Shown here in pieces: positions 58,973 to 64,000 of a stretch of 64,000 nucleotides of DNA. The position numbers and the translations under genes were made by a program. Origin of the DNA: Isoetes taiwanensis (taxonomy: Eukaryota; Streptophyta; Lycopodiopsida; Isoetales; Isoetaceae); assembly GCA_021234155.1 (NCBI GenBank), contig JAJEKV010000077.1, positions 2,029,802 through 2,093,801 on the forward strand, written 5' to 3'. Each line of letters starts with the position of its first letter. Position 1 is the first letter of the stretch. The notes under the pieces were generated by a model that was given only the letters and a program-made list of their open reading frames with translations, did not search any database and was not told where the DNA came from.

Positions 58973-60330
58973 GGAGAAATTGGTGTCGACGGATTGTCGC
59001 TATCGAGAGAGCGGCATCCTCCTCGGTGGAAGAGCGCTTCGTGAGGAGATATCGCTGAAAGTCATGGAACCAATGTGGTGAGCGCCGACCGCAAAGAGTT
59101 GAGCGCCGTGAAAGGCGCCCGGAGACTCCTGAGGGATCATCCGTAGTGGATGCGTACATAGTCCGACAAAATATGAGATTTGCCCGCCTTGTGAATACTC
59201 TCAAAAGGTACCGCAGAAGAAGGACCCAACGAAAGCAATGCGCCCCTCGCGGGCATGGATTTGTTGATCAAATAAAGAAGTGCTTGGTGGTCAACAAAGA
59301 ATTTGATCCGGGATTGCCCAAAAGATAGTGACTAAGCTGCTTGGACAAAAAAAATTAAACCCAAGGCTTCACGCCGGCAGAGTAGTTGCGCCGCCAGAAT
59401 TGAGTTCTACCGGGCGACTGCTTGGTTTGTCAAGCAGGCGTGATCATATTCTTGAGAAAGAACAAAATTTACAGTGCCGAGACATCTACATGGACGCGGA
59501 AAGGGCTTTTCCATTGAGGAGTGAACAAGAACCGTGGCCCGAAAGGCAAGAGCTTCAATCAAGAAAGCAAAGATCCACTGAATTTAAGCCCAAAGTGGAT
59601 TCATCACCCGAGTTTATGAATGGATCCGCAATGGCTGCAAAGTTCAGGAATGAAGGTGGAGTAATAATTTACCTTACTCCAGAAAGAGCGCGGTCTCCTG
59701 ATATTGGCCGGTGCGTGAGCCGCAGCACAATAACCGATTTTTAAGCAGATCCGGTGATACCTCGCGAGCCGACAACGCAGTCCTACCGTAACACCCGGCG
59801 ACGCAAAGGTGCATTTCTGATTTCGAGACCAATGCCTGACTCATCACATTTTCAAAAGACGCAGTTCCAATTTCATCCAAATGGTCACCTATGGAACTCA
59901 GAGGCGCAGAAGTCATCTGAAAAATTTGTAAGAAGGATTTTCTTCATAAAATCATGAAAAAATCGAGCATGATGCTGAAACGCGGATGGAGAGTTTGATA
60001 ATCCAAAAGGAACCACCTTGTAGGCAAAAAGACTTACCCCGGTGAAAGAATTTGAGTTGATCGGGACTTCTTTGATTGAGATCTCGATTGTAGCCTAAAA
60101 ACCATCCATGAAGCTGGAGTACATCCATGTCCAAAGAACCTCTTCCGTAACCTCGGCCCCGTATGGCAAAAATGACGCCGTGTGGCCTCGATTGAGTTTT
60201 CTGTGAGTCCACGCAAACGCCGATCTTTCCGGCTGTGTTTTAGTGCAATGATTCATGGGGGTCACCCATTCGTAATGTGTGACCTCATAGATCAAAACCC
60301 GCGTTAGCGAGTTTGTCAATTTCTACTATC
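58973..60330 (-). pseudogene. Ty3/gypsy reverse transcriptase and RNase H, broken
   Basis: On - 'LNRGHTASFLPYG' (about 60,150-60,200) precedes 'SSFMDGFLGYN' (about 60,080-60,112), and a degraded 'PFGL.NA..TFQ' segment follows (about 59,960-60,020). The catalytic YxDD reads F-S-D-D-F at about 59,909-59,924, and 'SSIGDHLDE' follows in another frame. RNase H remnants continue to about 59,000. Stops and shifts are frequent. The FMDGF.GYN form differs from the DLKSGYHQ-type RT at 5 kb, so the two gypsy elements belong to different lineages. Confidence 0.82.
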
Positions 60331-62140
60331 ATCAGAATTGGGGTTGAGCCAGACCGCTGCTGTTAAATCCGATCGCATCAGATTTGGTAGGAATGGTGAG
60401 TTCCCCAAGGCTTGTTGATCCCCAAGATCTCGTAGCTCCAGCGGTACCGCCGTGTTTGAACTTTGGAAGAGCCGCGATGCCTGCTACGTATAGGTGCCTA
60501 AGATTTGCGCACGCGATAGCCGATTGTTGGGTCCACGCCCACAATCTCACTTCGTGAGTCTCAATATGGGGATAACTTCCGTGGTTCCACAATATGAGCG
60601 TGAGGTTGAAGCATAACAGATGCGGCACTCGCGTGAAAAAGAGGTTGGCCGAAGTTTCATCAAGCAGAGGCTGCTTCATGACAAAGATGCACATCTGGCT
60701 GCGGAGTCGCAGAGGGTCGCAAGATCCTAAAAAGTGATCAACACTGGATCGACTGCAAGGAGCGTAAGGTCAAGCAAGCAGCCTACCGGCCTGGACAAGA
60801 GTCATTTCTCCCCAAGGATCGATATTCGGGTAGGGATGATGAGGCAGACTCACGTGGAGTTCCGAATACGGATGATATTCCGGGCGCCCCTAACTGTTGG
60901 AGGAGAGAGGTTCAAAGATGGCTCAACCGGAAATGACCCGCCTCGCTTCCCAAGTCCATGGGCGGTATTGGAGGTGACTATCGCGATGACTAACTGATCC
61001 GCGGCCCGTTAATGGATAATTTTGGCCCGGCGGAGAAAAGGTCCGCCACCAACATTTCATATAATCACCGATCTTCCAGCTCTTCCAAACACCAAATTCC
61101 GGGAATCTTAGACTACCAATGTTGATGCGGAAGAAAGAGGCTGCGGACGTTTTGTCGCGGATATGGGCTATCGCCAATTTGATGTCATATGGGGCACGAG
61201 AGCGTTTTGATGCCTATTTGTTTGGCGAGTTTATCCGCGGATGAGATTGACCGACTACCTCCATCAATTTGAACATGATTGACTTGTTGATTGCCCAATC
61301 GCGGGCATGCACCGTAAGGTAGAGGTAGCAAATGTACCTAATCAAAACAGCTTCTGGAGTGGTAAACGTCCTTTGTATGTGACAGAGTTTCCAAAATTAT
61401 GCCAAACTTAAAAGCAGAATTTTGATTTTTTGCCAAAATTTCCCTCTCCTTTTGGAGTTCCGCAGGGCACATGAGAAAAAGGATCAGCTGATCCATGTGT
61501 GCTCGAGTAAGCGTGGTAATGAAGCGTTAACTTTTGAGTAGGTCAACCTCTCGCCGCGACATTTGGATATGTCTCAGAGCGTGGAGGTTGAGACGTGGAA
61601 GGTGCTTGCCTTTGTTGAGCTCTAGTGGTGGTATGAACATTAGCCAACGCGCGCCTTCGCCAGCCTTTTGCATGAGGTTCAAAATGCTTGGCGAATCCTT
61701 AGGCATGACATGCGCATGAGTTTCTCCAAGTCGTGCAAAGTGAACCTTTTTTCTTCTTCATGAGGAATGGTGTCGACCGCGAAAGGCAGTTGGGCGCGCC
61801 ATTAGGGAATAATGGTTAGGACGGACGCTCGTCCGGGCGCGGAAACCAAACCAACTCCAATTTGATGGTCGGATCGAGGATTAAGAGCCCGAAAATTTCT
61901 TCCCTGCGGCTTGTTGATTCATCCGGGAGGCTGATTGGCAGGAGCTGGTTGATAGCGTGATTGCCGAGGCGCCCGGTATTTCCTTGGCACAGACGGGCCT
62001 TGTTTGCTATTAGCAATCCAGAGTTGGTAAGCCGTGAGGCGGACCGATGTGGTTCTGATTGGTGCCGTGAAGCCGCACTCCTGGCCCCGTGGAAGTTGAG
62101 GACACGCCGCGGGTGGTATGACTTATTCTGACAGCGATAA
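60331..62140 (-). other. Region between gag and RT of the gypsy element
   Basis: A protease should lie here, but no Asp-Ser/Thr-Gly active site could be identified with confidence. Frames are short on both strands. Confidence 0.45.
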
Positions 62141-62149
62141 CACTGAGCT

Positions 62150-63540
62150 TTAGAAGATCAAAAGGAGGACGTGTGTTGGGTCCCCGCAGTTGCTCCCGCT
62201 TGGCTCGTGAGCAGAGTTGATTGGATTGGCGCCGGCAGCGGGTGGCTGGCCGATATTGGCGCATTGTTGCTGCGTTGTTGTTCGTGACCATAAAACCGGG
62301 GCCATATGTAATCCGTAGGATGAGTGCGAAAGTGCACTCTTCCTCGCGGTGCATGATTGCACATGTTGCATCTTTTACAATGAGGCGTCATTGGTGGAGT
62401 TGCACTCATTCGCCAAGTGGCCTTTGATATTTGCGCATATGGCACCGTGATCCGCATCAGCGCCATGGATCGGGCGCGGTTGAGGTTGAACAGCTACCCC
62501 AGGCAGTCCATGACGGTGGAATGAAAGGGAGCCCCGGCCACGCCTACCTGAGAAAACATTGACCAAGATCGATAGCCTGCTCCCAAAGTCTTCTGACGCA
62601 GTATTCAAATATGAGCCTGATAGCTGAGTGAAGTCCTGGAGAAACCGCATCAAGATCCTCCAGGTGGGGGTACTCCTTGAGTTTGCCGGAAAGGCACGTG
62701 AAGACGATTCCAAAATCCCTAATTAATTCTCGTGGGCTCTTGCTGCTGAAGGTCATTGAGCGTTTTGAGATGAAGTTGGATCATCATCCGCGGTCCCATA
62801 GCGTGAGAAAGAAAGCGCCTACCGACCAATCTTTGTTTCAAAGGGCTTTTGTTGGACATGAGCCATTGATGAGGAGGGCCACGCAGGTGGTGGAAAAGAT
62901 GTGGAATTTCCGCTTGAGGTTGTGCATGACCATTCAGACAGCCAGAGCTCCTCAAATTCTTCCATGTTAGCCCGAAAGCACTTTGGTCTAAGGGTTTGCC
63001 TTTCTTTGCTGCTGTAAAGGTGGGATAAGTCAGCCTTAAGGGTCTAAAAAAGGTAGAGGTGAAAGTGCTTACCGGGACAGAACCGGATGGTGGATTATAT
63101 TGAGGTGGAGTTGGTGGTGGCATTGGTGCCCAAGGACCTTGATGACGCAGGTGATCCGCGGGGAGGTACTGAAGGTGCCCAGCATTAGTTTTGAGTTTCT
63201 GGGTAAGGTTGTAAACAGAAGAGCTGGGAAATGTAGTGGAAGGGAAATTCCCGGGAGAAAAGAGACATGTGGATATTCCCTCGCCACCCCGGAGATGTGA
63301 TGGCTGTGAAGGCAGGCTTATACGTGTAAGAATGATGGATGTAGGCATGTTCGGGGTATGAAAGTAAGGTTGAGAAGGTGGAGCTCGATAGGGCTCCCGA
63401 GCACGATGAGGATCGAGGTCGGGAGCAATGTTTGCACGCTTGAGGTGGGGAATTTGACTCCAGACATGACACGCAGGGGTGGGTGGCACCAACGAGCTCC
63501 TAGACCGTAATGTGGCCTCCCTCAATGTCATAAGATCCAC
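62150..63540 (-). pseudogene. Ty3/gypsy Gag with CCHC zinc knuckles, broken
   Basis: The longest frame (63,540-62,719, 273 residues) is Pro-rich at its N-terminus and later has KNLRSSGCLNGHAQ and LRGPPHQWLMSN, corresponding to the Gag core 'f.G.A..W'. Frames at 62,713-62,375 and 62,466-62,158 carry knuckle-like segments ICANIKGHLANEC and CKRCNMCNH, one frameshifted before its last Cys. Gag packages element RNA into particles. The position just inside the right LTR and the minus orientation agree with the pol domains downstream. Confidence 0.75.
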
Positions 63541-63686
63541 ATATCACTTAACAACTTCCCGCCGCGATGACGCCTGCCGCAGACTGCTCGGGGAAAGCCC
63601 AGTTCTTCACAAAGCGAAGTTTCGGACCGACATGGCGACAGTAAGAAAGCGAAAGCGAATCGCATCTCGCAATGGGCGCATAAAGG

Positions 63687-64000
63687 TTTGAGGTCTGGGT
63701 TCTGAACTCCTCGCAAGACAGCTCCTCCGTGAGGACCCGTGGATCTAACAGAGAATCCGGGACTATGTCACGCTGATTTGCAAGAAGAGAACAAGAAGAA
63801 GAAAAACAAACAATGAGAGGAAAAATGATAAGTTTCCTATGAGCTCAAGAATCTAGAGAAGATCTAAAAGAGAGCCAAGACTCAAAACTCATCTAAAACT
63901 CATGTGCTAGCTCTACTCATATATATAGTACAATGGCCTTTGGCCCAATATATAGACACTCCGACTGATCTCAGCAATACGTAACTGAACGAAGTACCGA
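63687..64000 (-). repeat. LTR, 5' copy on the minus strand (truncated by the window end)
   Basis: Aligns with 53,384-53,690, including the TATA-like region on -. Similarity fades after about 63,975. No clear tRNA primer-binding site was found just inside it. Confidence 0.82.

Larger units (their letters stand above)
53384..64000 (-). mobile_element. Ty3/gypsy retrotransposon, minus orientation (runs off the window)
   Basis: Direct repeats at 53,384-53,690 and 63,687-about 63,975 are the two LTRs. Reading on - between them gives gag (about 63,540-62,150), reverse transcriptase (about 60,300-59,850), RNase H and integrase (about 58,970-57,900), the gypsy order. The outer part of the right LTR lies beyond the window. 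About 4 kb separate the integrase from the left LTR, as in Tat/Athila-type elements, and the RT wording (FMDGF.GYN) fits that group. All domains are frameshifted. Confidence 0.85.

Overview
This window looks like nuclear DNA of a land plant. It is dominated by old, heavily mutated transposable elements around one well-preserved host gene. The evidence for a plant is a spliced, apparently plastid-targeted quinone oxidoreductase-like gene, the wreck of a PLS-class pentatricopeptide-repeat (PPR) gene of the organelle RNA-editing type, plant-type LINE ORF1 proteins, Ty3/gypsy elements and a Mutator-like (MULE) transposase. The transposase type and the methyltransferase-like gene beside it hint at a seed-free lineage (moss, lycophyte or fern), but the sequence alone does not settle this.

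Layout. 1-2.7 kb: unassigned degenerate sequence. 2.7-6.36 kb: Ty3/gypsy remnant on +, with a SINE inserted in its reverse transcriptase (9-bp target duplication). 7.1-10 kb: a SINE-like unit, a ~0.67-kb tandem duplication and a 5'-truncated LINE. 12.4-15.1 kb: a foldback and then the six-exon oxidoreductase gene. 16.3-18.4 kb: PPR pseudogene. 18.97-27.92 kb: a probable MULE-like DNA transposon with ~60-bp degenerate terminal inverted repeats and a 12-bp flanking direct repeat. It carries a transposase/SWIM gene on - and, divergently on +, a broken gene with features of a beta-class amino-methyltransferase. A LINE with a (TTCTA)n tail lies inside the second gene. 28.0 kb: a perfect GATA array. 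29.4-30.4 kb: LINE ORF1 on -. 31.6 kb: tRNA-like SINE head and 55-bp repeats. 32.48-39.25 kb: a nest in which a poly(A) LINE (20-bp target duplication) contains a ~320-bp tandem array with tRNA-like promoter boxes, and one array unit contains a 3.2-kb DNA transposon (TAT target duplication). 40.2-48 kb: A-rich repetitive block bounded by direct repeats. 48-53.4 kb: no recognisable genes. 53.38-64 kb: Ty3/gypsy element on -, with two LTR segments, gag, reverse transcriptase, integrase and ~4 kb of unrecognised sequence after the integrase.

The candidate new system is the 18.97-27.92 kb element. It pairs a transposase with what looks like a nucleic-acid methyltransferase, arranged head to head within one pair of inverted repeats. 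Both genes are now broken, and the methyltransferase assignment rests on motif order read by eye.
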